DNA of 64,000 bases from Sphingobacteriales bacterium (GTDB taxonomy: Bacteria; Bacteroidota; Bacteroidia; Chitinophagales; UBA2359). The DNA lies in the NCBI GenBank assembly GCA_016700115.1, contig CP064999.1, positions 5,203,501-5,267,500 on the forward strand, read 5' to 3'. A program made the translations under genes and the position numbers. Numbering within the stretch: position 1 is the first letter of the stretch; each line of letters opens with the position of its first letter. This document shows, in pieces, positions 18,992 to 27,923 of the stretch. Under the pieces are notes generated by a model. The model did not search any database and had not been told where the DNA came from. It worked only from the letters and a program-made list of their open reading frames with translations.

Positions 18992-19573
18992 ATGAAAAAG
19001 ATAGAACTTGAAATCATTGCTTTATCACATAGTGTTGCACAAAGCCAATCTTATGCCGTGATATTGGGCGAAATCAACAGCTCGCGCCGGCTTCCGATTA
19101 TCATCGGGATTGTTGAAGCGCAATCTATAGCCATGGCCATTGACAATCAACCACCTCAACGTCCGCTAACGCACGATTTAACTCATAATATTTGCAAGGC
19201 TTTTGGCATTAACCTTCGCGAAGTCGTGATCAGCAAATTGCAGGAAGGTATTTTTCATGCAACACTGGTCTGTGAACTTGCCGGAGAATTTATAGAAATT
19301 GATTCGAGAAGTTCTGATGCACTGGCTTTAGCGGTCAGGTTTAATTGCCCGATTTATACTTATGAGCCAATTCTCGATCAGGCTGGAATTACAATAAACG
19401 ATGTTCCAAACGAAAAACGAGAAAAGGAAAAACTTCCACCAACCCAAAAGGAATCTTTTGATATTACAGGAAGGTCTAGTGATGAACTTTACAACTTGCT
19501 TCAGGAAGCCATATCTAATGAAGACTACGAAAAAGCAGCGCGGTTAAGAGACGAAATCAACAAAAGGAAATAA
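18992..19573 (+). CDS. Bifunctional nuclease family protein (DUF151) with UvrB/UvrC motif
   Basis: A 193-residue protein. The DUF151 (BFN) domain covers about residues 1-135 (AVILGEINSSRRLPIIIGIV, AIDNQPPQRPLTHDL, IDSRSSDALALAVRFNCPIY). The C-terminus adds a UVR motif (LLQEAISNEDYEKAARLRDE near 175), a short helix hairpin that mediates protein contacts in UvrB/UvrC and Clp regulators. The combination is common in Bacteroidota. Nuclease activity is known only for plant and a few bacterial homologues. It ends at a very strong terminator. Confidence 0.9.
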   Translation: MKKIELEIIALSHSVAQSQSYAVILGEINSSRRLPIIIGIVEAQSIAMAIDNQPPQRPLTHDLTHNICKAFGINLREVVISKLQEGIFHATLVCELAGEFIEIDSRSSDALALAVRFNCPIYTYEPILDQAGITINDVPNEKREKEKLPPTQKESFDITGRSSDELYNLLQEAISNEDYEKAARLRDEINKRK

Positions 19574-19638
19574 TTCACTGTAAAGTTTTTAATGGGAAGG
19601 TACTTAAAGAACGATAGTTAGCATAATAGAATATCCAT

Positions 19639-19677
19639 AAAAAAAGGAGGGCACTTTTAAAGTGCCCTCCTTTTTTT
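19639..19677. terminator. Strong bidirectional terminator (39-nt inverted repeat)
   Basis: Arms of 19 nt (A7 GGAGGGCACTTT and its complement) are perfectly inverted around one central T. They separate the convergent DUF151 gene (+) and T9SS cargo gene (-), with A/T tracts on both sides. Confidence 0.9.
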
Positions 19678-19695
19678 ATGCCCAAAGGCTGTGAA

Positions 19696-20508
19696 TTATT
19701 TCACTAACAAAATCTTTTCGGTAACTTTTTCAGTACCATTGTCAATTTCCACAAGGTAATAACCGTTGCCATATTTTGACAAATCAACATCTAAAGTGTG
19801 TTTACCGGCAGCAACATTATTTTTTTGAGAAGCATAAACTGCACGTCCCAACATATCGTAAATGCTAATCTTTACGTTGTCTTGTTTAACAAGGCTGTAT
19901 TCAACTACAACTTTATTTTGGGTATAATTGGGATAAATCACAATGCCTGCAGCAGGTGCATTAACTGAAGGAGTGGAAACGGAAAACAAAACACTGCTCA
20001 AGTCGCCCAAAGTATGCTGATCGCCACTGTTATCCACTGTGTTGAATGCTGTGTACACAGTATTGAATTCTAAATTTACCGGAATAGAAGCATTTACAAC
20101 ATCAAAACAATATTGTGCAACGTCCACCCATTCGGTATTGTTAATAGTCGGACAACCTTGATTTGCAGCCAAGAGCAAAATGGCATAATTACCTTCTCCG
20201 ACAGGACCTGTTTCCAGATAATTAAAACTGTTGCGGTAGAAGGAAGTTGAACCACCGACAGCACACAAGTCGGTTTCACTAAATCTTAAAGGAGTTGCCG
20301 TGGGATTTGACAATGCTGCTGTATTATATGAGAAAAACACAGTCGCACTACCGATTTCAAATCCTATATCTTGTGCTTTGACCTGAACGGTTACACAGTA
20401 AGTATTGTCATTCAAGGTAGCATCTGTAAATCTGACATCCACCACACCGGCAAAAGATAGTTGGCAAACCAACATCAATACAAATAAAAAGGAAAAAATC
20501 TGCTTCAT
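19696..20508 (-). CDS. Secreted protein with T9SS type A C-terminal sorting domain
   Basis: A 270-residue exported protein. The signal peptide (about 20 residues, cleavage after FAG) is followed by a beta-sandwich of about 150 residues resembling a cohesin-like or choice-of-anchor adhesive domain (VDVRFTDATLNDNTYCVTVQ then FFSYNTAALSNP), with several cysteines. The last 75 residues are a Por secretion (type A) sorting domain: VIYPNYTQNKVVVEY, ISIYDMLGRAVY and a terminal NGTEKVTEKILLVK. It is expected to be exported by T9SS and its tail cleaved at the cell surface. The binding partner is unknown. Confidence 0.85.
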   Translation of the reverse strand: MKQIFSFLFVLMLVCQLSFAGVVDVRFTDATLNDNTYCVTVQVKAQDIGFEIGSATVFFSYNTAALSNPTATPLRFSETDLCAVGGSTSFYRNSFNYLETGPVGEGNYAILLLAANQGCPTINNTEWVDVAQYCFDVVNASIPVNLEFNTVYTAFNTVDNSGDQHTLGDLSSVLFSVSTPSVNAPAAGIVIYPNYTQNKVVVEYSLVKQDNVKISIYDMLGRAVYASQKNNVAAGKHTLDVDLSKYGNGYYLVEIDNGTEKVTEKILLVK

Positions 20509-20761
20509 GGGAGTATGTTTAAAAAGTCAATTAATTATTTTAGAAGGCTTTATTAAAAATTTAGTCAATCAGATAAACAAAATGTAACCCCTAATTAAAC
20601 CACTTTGTCTGAAATATTACGGATTAGTCTGTCAAATCAATGGTTACTTGTAGGAAGTGCTCATTTAACAAAGCTAAACTTGCCACTAAGGTAAATAAAA
20701 AGATTTGACTTTTTTGTGCCAATCCTGTATTTTTTTATTTAAAAAAACTCAGGATTACCTT

Positions 20762-21424
20762 TTACCCAATATTTTGACCTTTAGATAAATCAGCAACTGC
20801 ATAAGCCAACATAAATTCTGCGACTTGCATGATTGCAACCTGTGTGTTAAACACAATATCCCCTTTCTCCACTTTAGTATCTAAAAGCCCCTGTAACCAA
20901 CCATTTTCAACTTCTAACTGTGCTTTTCGAATCTGGATATGCTGATTAAACTGAAGTTGTTTTAACCCATAAAGTTTATACAATGCTTCTTTGGCACACC
21001 AAAAAGCTGTCAGTGTTTCGAGAGAAAAACCGGTCAATATTAACTTTTGCTCTGATTCTGACAAAAACTTTTCTTTGATTTTAAACACCTGAGGACGTAA
21101 TTCATCCACATCAATTCCTACTTCGGAGGTTTTATGCCAAATTACAGCGGTAAAATGCCTTGAATGACTGATACTGATTTTACTGCCATCTAAACAATAG
21201 GGTTTGCCTTCGGCAGAATAAACGATTTCGTCGAAATTCTTATGTGCGACTTTTTCAGCCAGTATTCTCGAACTTATCCATTCGTTTTTTCTCCGGTCAT
21301 GTTTAAACAGTTTAAACATTTTTTCAAACCTCTGATTGTCATCGAAAGAAAAATTGGAATAATGATCTATCCGGGCAATTCCGACTTGTGCTTCTTTGTA
21401 GGTAAAAAAACGGAGGTTTTCCAT
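20762..21424 (-). CDS. 4'-phosphopantetheinyl transferase superfamily protein
   Basis: A 220-residue Sfp-type transferase that moves the phosphopantetheine arm from CoA to carrier proteins. Motifs: ISISHSRHFTAVIW near 85, VGIDVDELRP near 101 (Mg-binding Asp) and FWCAKEALYKLYG near 145 (W-x-x-KE-A). The length fits the Sfp-like two-lobed form rather than AcpS. It is the last gene of an operon with endonuclease V and a thioesterase-like protein (10-bp gap). The carrier protein it serves is not in the window. Confidence 0.88.
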   Translation of the reverse strand: MENLRFFTYKEAQVGIARIDHYSNFSFDDNQRFEKMFKLFKHDRRKNEWISSRILAEKVAHKNFDEIVYSAEGKPYCLDGSKISISHSRHFTAVIWHKTSEVGIDVDELRPQVFKIKEKFLSESEQKLILTGFSLETLTAFWCAKEALYKLYGLKQLQFNQHIQIRKAQLEVENGWLQGLLDTKVEKGDIVFNTQVAIMQVAEFMLAYAVADLSKGQNIG

Positions 21425-21434
21425 TATTGAAGCA

Positions 21435-22130
21435 TTATTGTTTTGCTTTGGAAATTGTATGTTCAGTTCTGATTCGATTTACCAGCAAATGCGCCTGACG
21501 GGTTGGTTCGGGGATTCTGTAAGATTTTGAACATTGAATCATTATACTCAGTGCATCTTCTAAAGTAATTTTATTGCCAACAGATATAAAAACCGGTTTT
21601 ACTCCGGTTTTGGTTCTTAAGGCTGACCCCACAATCTCCTCTTTATGGTACATATAAGAAAAAGCGCCTTTTTCTTTTTCAGGTTCGTTAAACTGTCCTG
21701 TTAAAACGGTTTTACCACATCCAATTGCCGGACAATCGGCCAACAATCCAAAATGAGAAGCAATGCCCATCCGTCTCGGATGAGCAATTCCATGTCCGTC
21801 TAATACAACAACATCCGGTCTGATTTTTAGTTTTTTCCAAACCTCAGCGATTGCCGGTATTTCCCTGAATGACAACAATCCGGGAATATAAGGGAACCGG
21901 CTCTCCATGATTATATGAGCCTCTTCGACTACTTCAAGCACCGGAAAAGTCATCACCACAATTCCTGCATAAATGGTATCGGAAAATTTATTAAAAGACA
22001 GATCTGCTCCTGCAATTAAACGCACTTTTTCCGGTGGAAATGAGCAAATTTTTATCTGACCTCTGAGTTCGTTTTGTAATTTGATGGCTTGCTTAGGTGT
22101 ATAGTTAAAATTGTTTTCAGGAAGTTCCAT
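21435..22130 (-). CDS. nfi: Endonuclease V (deoxyinosine 3' endonuclease)
   Basis: A 231-residue endonuclease V, which nicks DNA one phosphodiester 3' to deaminated adenine (hypoxanthine). Family motifs are IAGADLSF (first catalytic Asp) near residue 40, PYIPGLLSFREIPAI near 85, VVVLDGHGIAHPRRMGIASH near 108 and KPVFISVGNKI near 185. Its first codons overlap the end of the upstream thioesterase-like gene by 14 bp, supporting an operon. Confidence 0.93.
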   Translation of the reverse strand: MELPENNFNYTPKQAIKLQNELRGQIKICSFPPEKVRLIAGADLSFNKFSDTIYAGIVVMTFPVLEVVEEAHIIMESRFPYIPGLLSFREIPAIAEVWKKLKIRPDVVVLDGHGIAHPRRMGIASHFGLLADCPAIGCGKTVLTGQFNEPEKEKGAFSYMYHKEEIVGSALRTKTGVKPVFISVGNKITLEDALSIMIQCSKSYRIPEPTRQAHLLVNRIRTEHTISKAKQ

Positions 22131-22632
22131 GCTTTGAAGTCTGATTTTTTGCTTTTACCGACCAGGTAATTGTAAAACGCGCTACCTCCTCTCCTGCTTT
22201 GTTAGTGCCCACAGAAACAGCTACAACTTCAACGGCATTCCCTGTTTCCAATGTTTTTGAAACCGCATCAAAAAATTTTAAACCATCTGAGCAGGTAAAA
22301 ATGGTTAGGTCTGTCGCTTTTTTGGTAAACGCACCGTTTAAACCGACCACTAAAAACGAAACAGGCTTGGCTGCCTCTTCTATTGCCATTAATCCAAGAA
22401 CGCCGGTTGACATTTCTGCTGCCATACTCAGGGCTGCAAAATAGGTGGATTTAAACGGATTTTGGGTAAGCCATCCATAAGGAATTGTAACTTTTGCTTC
22501 TTCAACAGTTAAAGATGAAATATTCAGCCTCGCTACAAAAGCTAATGGAAGTTTGTATAACAGGAAAAATTTAAACAAAACGGGGTTTGTGAGCCTGTTG
22601 ATAAATCTCGAAACTTTGGGTGAAATGGACAT
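22117..22632 (-). CDS. Hotdog-fold thioesterase-like protein (DUF4442)
   Basis: A 171-residue protein resembling DUF4442/PaaI-like hotdog thioesterases: PYGWLTQNPFKSTYFAALSM near 51 (with the conserved N-P-F-x-S-x-Y-F block) and a strand-rich C-terminal half ending ARFTITWSVKAK. No Asp/Glu catalytic residue can be fixed from the sequence alone. First gene of the operon with nfi and the PPTase, overlapping nfi by 14 bp. Confidence 0.78.
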   Translation of the reverse strand: MSISPKVSRFINRLTNPVLFKFFLLYKLPLAFVARLNISSLTVEEAKVTIPYGWLTQNPFKSTYFAALSMAAEMSTGVLGLMAIEEAAKPVSFLVVGLNGAFTKKATDLTIFTCSDGLKFFDAVSKTLETGNAVEVVAVSVGTNKAGEEVARFTITWSVKAKNQTSKHGTS

Positions 22633-23010
22633 GATTAGTGAAACAACTATGATTTAAAAAAATGACTAACTCACTATATTATTGGTGACCTGATAATTAA
22701 AAAAAGGTTTCAAAAATGGCTGCTTATTTACAAAATCCAATCGAATTTTTTGAAAAAAAACAAAATTTAACACATTTTTCTTTTTTTCATTCAAAAAATT
22801 CAAAGACTTTCAAAAACATACGTACTCTTATAGAAACAGGGCATTTAAATAGAAATAATAAATATAACGTGTTGGGATATTCAAACGAGAGATAATGACC
22901 GATAGGTCAAGGAGCCTCTAAAATGAGTGACGGAATGGGTATAATGCGTACCTTTGTGCCGCTATCTCGAAAAAATAGCAATTTGTTCTTAAAAAGTTCT
23001 TTAAAAATTT
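22633..23010. other. Divergent intergenic region (378 bp)
   Basis: Very AT-rich spacer between the thioesterase operon (-) and the lytic transglycosylase (+). It contains poly-A/T-rich stretches around 22690-22870 and a TACCTTTG promoter box (separate entry). No ORF with family features. Confidence 0.5.
22949..22956 (+). promoter_or_regulatory. Bacteroidota -7 promoter element TACCTTTG
   Basis: The TACCTTTG box is 54 bp upstream of the lytic transglycosylase start codon. No obvious -33 TTG at ideal spacing. Confidence 0.5.
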
Positions 23011-25008
23011 ATGGTAAAATTAAAAAAATTTCTTGGCATCATTTTGCTAATGAACGCCTTATCAGCACATGCGCATCCTTATTATTTAGATGACATGTCA
23101 TCATTAGAAGAAAATGCCTGTAATTTAGTTTCTGTTACCGGCAACAGTAATTTATCCGATTACGAAAGCAAGCTTGCAAAAATTGCTTCAACAATCCCAC
23201 TTGAGTATAATGGTACTGTACGTTCTTATATTGAATTGTATGTTAACCGCTCACCCGCTCTCTCTGAAAAAATTCTAAGTTTAAGCGATATTTATTTCCC
23301 GATTTTTGAAAAAACCCTCAGACAATATGGGTTACCCTTAGAATTAAAATACCTGCCGGTAACAGAATCTGCTTTAAATGCCACTGCTGTATCTCGTGCC
23401 GGTGCTACAGGTTTATGGCAAATTATGCCGGCAACTGCAAAAGGGTTGAAACTAAACGTTGATTCTTATGTTGATGAGCGTATTGACCCTTATAAATCCT
23501 CGGATGCTGCCATTCGTTATTTAAAAAGCCTTTATAATAAATATGAAGATTGGTTGCTCGTAATTGCTGCTTATAATTGTGGCCCGGGAAAAGTGGATGA
23601 AGCGGTGCGTCGTTCAGGAGGGATTACTAATTATTGGTTGTTGTATGACTACCTTCCGAAAGAAACCCGCAACTATGTTCCGGCTTTCATCTCCTGTGTT
23701 TATTGGATGCATTATCACATGGATCATTCCCTTAGGATTTATCCGCATCCTTACAGCAATTTGTTTCCCGGCTCTGATACTGTCATGGTAAACGGTCCCC
23801 TTCATCTAAACTCAATAGCCAAATCTTTGAGTTTGGATGTCGAGAAACTCTCTTTTATAAACCCTGCGCTTAAAAAGCGTTTTTTACCTGATGGAAGAAA
23901 CCAATATTGCCTTCGTCTGCCGGTTACTGAAATTTACGCTTTTAAACAAAAACGTGCATCTATCATCTTAGATTCACGCAATCAGACCGCATCGGGCAAT
24001 GCAGGTTTTAACAGTGCTGATGTCTGGCATACCGTTAAAAAAGGGGAAACACTCAGCGGAATTGCGGACAAGTATAAATGCAAAGTGGCCGATCTTAAAA
24101 AGTGGAACAACCTAAAAAATAATTCCCTGAAGATTGGAGCTAAATTAAAAGTGGGTTTAAAATCTCCGGCTTCATTATCCATGGAAACGACAAGTTCCAT
24201 TAAGACGGAGTTGGTGTCTAACTCGTCAGCTTCTTCTAAATCCAATTCGACAGATTCACCGGATTTAACCGCCAAACAACCGGAAACTATAACCTTCAAT
24301 CAGGACAATGTAACAATTACTCCGGAAGGCTATTTGATTTTCAACGACAATTTGCAGCAAAACAATGATTTGGGAACTCCGGATGTTTTGAAAGATTCTC
24401 CTGCTACCATTACCCAAAACGAACTGGAAGAAGAAGAAGTCATCATTACTCCCGAAGGAGATATTCTGATTGTGAGTAAAGGCTCTTATGAAGAAACCTC
24501 TTTAAGAGCTACTGCATCAGGCAGGATGTCAATGGCTAACCAAACACCTCAAATTAATCCGATTAAAAACGAATCGGGTGAAGAAGAGGTCATCGTTACT
24601 CCCGAAGGAGATATTCTGATAGTCAGTAAAGACTCCAATGAAGAAACCTTTTTAAGAGCTACTGCTTCAGGCGGGAAGTTAACGGCTATCCAAACACCTC
24701 CTGCCAATACCATTCAAAACGTATTGGAAGAAGAAGCGGTTATTATTACACCGGAAGGAGATATCCTGATTGTCAGTAAAGGCTCTTCTGAATATGCTTC
24801 TTCGGTGGCTGATGATTCCTTGTTAAATGGAGCTACTGAACATAGCAATGACCCTAAAACATATACCGTTCAAAAAGGCGATTCTTTTTGGTCTATTGCC
24901 AAACAGTTTCCCGATGTAACAATTGAACATTTGCTGGATTTAAACGGGTTGAACAAAAAATCTGTTCTTAAACCAGGTATGGATTTGGTTATTCGAACAA
25001 ACAGGTAA
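23011..25008 (+). CDS. MltD-like lytic transglycosylase with two LysM domains and a repeat linker
   Basis: A 665-residue exported murein hydrolase. Signal peptide ends after AHA (about residue 22). The SLT catalytic domain (about 105-220) shows LPVTESALNATAVSRAGATG (catalytic Glu), GLWQIMPATAKG and IAAYNCGPGKVDEAV. A first LysM is near 345-390 (WHTVKKGETLSGIADKYKC) and a second at the C-terminus (YTVQKGDSFWSIAKQFPD). Between them a Ser-rich linker carries four copies of a motif centred on TPEGDILIVSK (the first weaker), spaced about 60 residues, the last three inside a longer EE-x-VI-x-TPEGDILIVSK unit. It cuts peptidoglycan glycan strands. The linker repeat has no family I recognise. Confidence 0.9.
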   Translation: MVKLKKFLGIILLMNALSAHAHPYYLDDMSSLEENACNLVSVTGNSNLSDYESKLAKIASTIPLEYNGTVRSYIELYVNRSPALSEKILSLSDIYFPIFEKTLRQYGLPLELKYLPVTESALNATAVSRAGATGLWQIMPATAKGLKLNVDSYVDERIDPYKSSDAAIRYLKSLYNKYEDWLLVIAAYNCGPGKVDEAVRRSGGITNYWLLYDYLPKETRNYVPAFISCVYWMHYHMDHSLRIYPHPYSNLFPGSDTVMVNGPLHLNSIAKSLSLDVEKLSFINPALKKRFLPDGRNQYCLRLPVTEIYAFKQKRASIILDSRNQTASGNAGFNSADVWHTVKKGETLSGIADKYKCKVADLKKWNNLKNNSLKIGAKLKVGLKSPASLSMETTSSIKTELVSNSSASSKSNSTDSPDLTAKQPETITFNQDNVTITPEGYLIFNDNLQQNNDLGTPDVLKDSPATITQNELEEEEVIITPEGDILIVSKGSYEETSLRATASGRMSMANQTPQINPIKNESGEEEVIVTPEGDILIVSKDSNEETFLRATASGGKLTAIQTPPANTIQNVLEEEAVIITPEGDILIVSKGSSEYASSVADDSLLNGATEHSNDPKTYTVQKGDSFWSIAKQFPDVTIEHLLDLNGLNKKSVLKPGMDLVIRTNR

Positions 25009-25046
25009 AAAATAAAAAAAGATAATACCCGGCTTAGGGTAATGAC

Positions 25047-25085
25047 AAAAGCCTCCGTATTTGTTGCAAATTGCGGAGGCTTTTT
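25047..25085 (+). terminator. Rho-independent terminator of the lytic transglycosylase gene
   Basis: Arms AAAAGCCTCCG and CGGAGGCTTTT with a 16-nt loop and a T-rich run follow 39 bp after the stop codon. Confidence 0.85.
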
Positions 25086-25121
25086 GTTTTTGTACCGCTG
25101 TTTAATACTTATATTGCATAT

Positions 25122-25592
25122 ATGTGCTTTGTAACTTTTATACTCAATTATCCGGATATCTGGGAGTATGCCGGCTTGTTTTTTGCTTCTTTTCTTGCTG
25201 CAACAGTAGTTCCGTTTAGTTCAGAAGCAATACTTGCAGCGATGTTGTTGGGTAATTATCATCCTGTTTCATGTGTTTTAATAGCATCAACCGGCAATTG
25301 GTTAGGAGGAATGAGCGGATACTACCTGGGGTATTTAGGGAAATGGGAATGGCTGGAAAAATATTTCCGTTTTGACCGGGCGAAGTTAGACGATTGGAAT
25401 GTACGGCTGAGCAAATACGGATATTTTCTGGCATTTCTGTGCTGGCTACCCTCAATCGGTGACTTTATAGCCGTAGGATTAGGCTTTATTCGAAGCAATG
25501 TCTATTTAGTATCCCTCATCATGTTTTTAGGTAAATTTCTGCGATATGTTGTTGTAGCTTATCTAATGATAACGGGTAAATCGCTGTTTTAA
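25122..25592 (+). CDS. DedA/SNARE-associated-like inner-membrane protein (YqaA type)
   Basis: A 156-residue multi-pass membrane protein. The open frame extends upstream to a TTG at 25071, but that codon lies inside the transglycosylase terminator hairpin, so I take the ATG at 25122. The core SSEAILAAMLLGNY and GNWLGGMSGYYLGYLGKW (G-x-x-x-G-x-x-x-Y) with a following FLCWLPSIGDFIAVGLGFIR motif matches the VTT/DedA-type YqaA group. The family is linked to lipid scrambling or export; specific function unknown. Confidence 0.8.
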   Translation: MCFVTFILNYPDIWEYAGLFFASFLAATVVPFSSEAILAAMLLGNYHPVSCVLIASTGNWLGGMSGYYLGYLGKWEWLEKYFRFDRAKLDDWNVRLSKYGYFLAFLCWLPSIGDFIAVGLGFIRSNVYLVSLIMFLGKFLRYVVVAYLMITGKSLF

Positions 25593-25851
25593 CCACCTTC
25601 TTTATTCAATTAACCATCCTAATGATTAAAAAACAGGGGGCAGGACCTTGGTTTTATTCCATTTTTTTGAAAAAACCGGTTCTCTAATTCACACTAATAC
25701 AGGATAAAAAGTAAAAACTATCACCAATAACAACTTAATCACAATTCACATTATCAGGTTCATAAATTCAATTGCATCTAAAGGGATTAGTTTCTATTGT
25801 TTGTAGAAAAATAGAATAAGAAATACCTCATTTCTTGTTTTAAAAAAGGAA
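25593..25851. other. Intergenic region upstream of the repeat array
   Basis: The first ~260 bp of the 690-bp gap before the AraC gene. AT-rich; no ORF or promoter box seen. The 42-bp hairpin array (separate entry) begins right after. Confidence 0.4.
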
Positions 25852-26103
25852 AATGAAACAAGAAACGGAGCATTTCCAACTTAGTTTTTTAGAAATGAAA
25901 CCAGAAACGGTTCATTTCTTTTTTTGAAATTCATCATCGAAACAAGAAACCATCCGTTTCCTGTTCCAACATCTCTTAATGAAGTAAGAAACGGTTCAAA
26001 TCCTGTTTCAAAAACTTAAAATGAAGTAAGAAACCGGTTAATTCCTGTTTCAAAACCTTTAAATGAAGTAAGAAACGGTTCAATTCCTGTTTCAGGAATG
26101 TTT
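25852..26103. repeat. Six-unit tandem array with exact 42-bp period, each unit an imperfect hairpin
   Basis: Units begin at 25852, 25894, 25936, 25978, 26020 and 26062, each with AATG(A/C)A... followed by AAGAAAC. Within a unit the arm TGAARYARGAA is followed about 9-11 nt later by a roughly complementary TTCCTGTTTCA arm, so every repeat can fold on its own. The third unit pairs best (GAAACAAGAAAC with GTTTCCTGTTCC, 10 of 12). Stop codons occur in all frames, so it is non-coding. The units vary only between the arms. The array ends about 180 bp before the AraC gene. Confidence 0.8.
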
Positions 26104-26281
26104 CGGATATCAATTTTATTGCTTAAAAAGTCAATAAAATCTTTTTGGGGTATCTTATATTTTAAGATTCTGCTTTTCTGCCATCATTAAAAGAATATTG
26201 TAATTTTGTTGGGTGAGTTTTTTCACAGACTGCCAAAAGCAATGCCTTGAATTAGTAAACTTCAAATCATCTGAATAGGGA

Positions 26282-27055
26282 ATGATCTATAATTCTTACA
26301 TTCCTGCTAAAGCATTACAGCCATACATCGAAATGTACTGGCATTTGTCTGGTTATACACACGAAAAAGAGCAGATTACTTTAATGCCCGATGGAGGCAT
26401 AACCCTGATGATTAATCTTGGAAGCTAAATAACATCCACCCGGTTTGAAAGATCAATTGACAATGATACTATTTACATAATAGGCCCGATGATGCAGTCT
26501 GATGTTCAAATCATTTCAGGAAAGGCTTTACTTTTCGGAATAAAATTCAAGCCCGGTGCTTTCTCTTGTTTTCATAAATACGAATCTCTAAGCCAAATCA
26601 CTAACCGGTTTTTTGAATTTACTAAAAAAGATTTTCCCGATGTCCAAAAAAATGTAACAAATCTTATTGCATATATTGATCAATTTTACCTTGACAGGTT
26701 TTCAGCAACCAGAACGTCGCTTCTTCCAATTGTTGCAGATATCATTAAAAGTCAGGGTAGCTTGAAAATTGAACAGATAACCAAAAAACACTTCATTACG
26801 GAGCGGAGCTTAGAAAGACAGTTTAAACAACATATAGGATTAACTCCCAAAGAATTTATAGATATTGAACGTTTCAATGTTGCATGTTCAAAAATTCAAC
26901 GCAGAGAAAAAAACAGCATTTTTGATATCGCCATAGAATGTGGTTATTATGACCACGCCCATCTTACAAACGATTTTAAACGTTTCACAGGTAAATCTCC
27001 TACTGATTTTGTTTTGTCGGAAATTTCCAAAGACATCCCGGGTAACTACCAGTAA
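26282..27055 (+). pseudogene. AraC-family regulator with an in-frame TAA
   Basis: From ATG 26282 the frame reads a typical AraC N-terminal sensor start (YIPAKALQPYIEMYWHL, LMPDGGITLMINLG) and meets TAA at 26426, then continues in the same frame to a full C-terminal HTH (ITKKHFITERSLERQF near residue 90 of the 3' part, and FDIAIECGYYDHAHLTNDFKR). Only one stop interrupts about 258 codons and no frame change is needed. A shorter protein could re-initiate at ATG 26489 and keep the DNA-binding domain (188 residues). Interpret as a recent nonsense mutation, a sequencing error, or a truncated, constitutive regulator. Confidence 0.75.
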
Positions 27056-27145
27056 ATTTGTGCCTAATGGTTTAAATAGTCTTGCTTCACTGGCTCTGCT
27101 AATTTGAAACAGTTTGCAACAAATGAAAACCCGTTATTTCTTATC

Positions 27146-27856
27146 ATGGAAAAAGGATACAAAAATCTTGTTTACTTCTTTGGAACGATTGCCTTAATCA
27201 CTTTTATTGGATTTTACAAAAAGTATTTTTCGCTGGCACCTGATTTTCCCGGGCTGAAAAATATTCACCATTTCCACGCAATCTTATTGACTTCATGGCT
27301 CCTACTTTTAATTGTTCAGCCAATACTAATCGCGAAAAGAAAAGTAAACATTCATAAAACACTTGGTAAAGCTTCCTACTTACTTGCACCAATTGCATTT
27401 GTTTCAATGTTGTTGGCTTATCACAACCAGTATCTTCGCTTTATCAGTGAAGGACAAACCGAAAAGTTTGCACTGTCATTTATCTTTTCTCCTATGACAG
27501 ACGCTATACCATTTATAATTCTATATATTCTTGCCGTTTTAAACAAGAGAGAAACGCCCATTCACATGCGATACATGATTGCAACAGGTGTTATCATTGG
27601 TGGTCCAGGGTTAGGTAGAATTTTTATGACCTGGTTAAACATGGACATATTCATGGCCATTCAGTTAGTCGTTTTAATTACTTTAATAACCTTCGTTTCA
27701 CTCATCCTGTACGACAGGTTTAAAAAGAAAAGTTTTCGCATCAATCCATTCACGATTGCCTTTGTTATTTGGCTAATCCCAAATATCTTAATCATTTTTT
27801 TCCCGGAAACTACTCTCTGGCAAAGTTTTGCAAAATGGATGGTAACAACAATTTGA
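27146..27856 (+). CDS. Multi-pass membrane protein, DUF2306-like
   Basis: A 236-residue protein with about seven hydrophobic segments, found next to an AraC-type regulator. The open frame begins at a TTG at 27104, but ATG 27146 gives a more natural start before KGYKNLVYFFG. Histidine-rich IHHFHAILLTSW near residue 41 and VNIHKTLGKASYLLAP near 75 resemble DUF2306/heme-related membrane proteins, where conserved His residues could bind heme. Assignment is weak; the call reflects composition and His placement, not a firm family match. Confidence 0.6.
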   Translation: MEKGYKNLVYFFGTIALITFIGFYKKYFSLAPDFPGLKNIHHFHAILLTSWLLLLIVQPILIAKRKVNIHKTLGKASYLLAPIAFVSMLLAYHNQYLRFISEGQTEKFALSFIFSPMTDAIPFIILYILAVLNKRETPIHMRYMIATGVIIGGPGLGRIFMTWLNMDIFMAIQLVVLITLITFVSLILYDRFKKKSFRINPFTIAFVIWLIPNILIIFFPETTLWQSFAKWMVTTI

Positions 27857-27923
27857 TTATGACAGCCCTTTTAAAATAGCACTACTTGTTTGTATGGCTT
27901 TACGCAAATAAAAAAATAATCTG

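Noticed and set aside
25852..26103. 42-bp repeats as a CRISPR array
   Set aside because: No unique spacers, no cas genes; the units are contiguous and similar across their full length.
26426..26428. Readthrough of TAA in the AraC gene
   Set aside because: No known context for recoding; an ordinary nonsense change or sequencing error is simpler.
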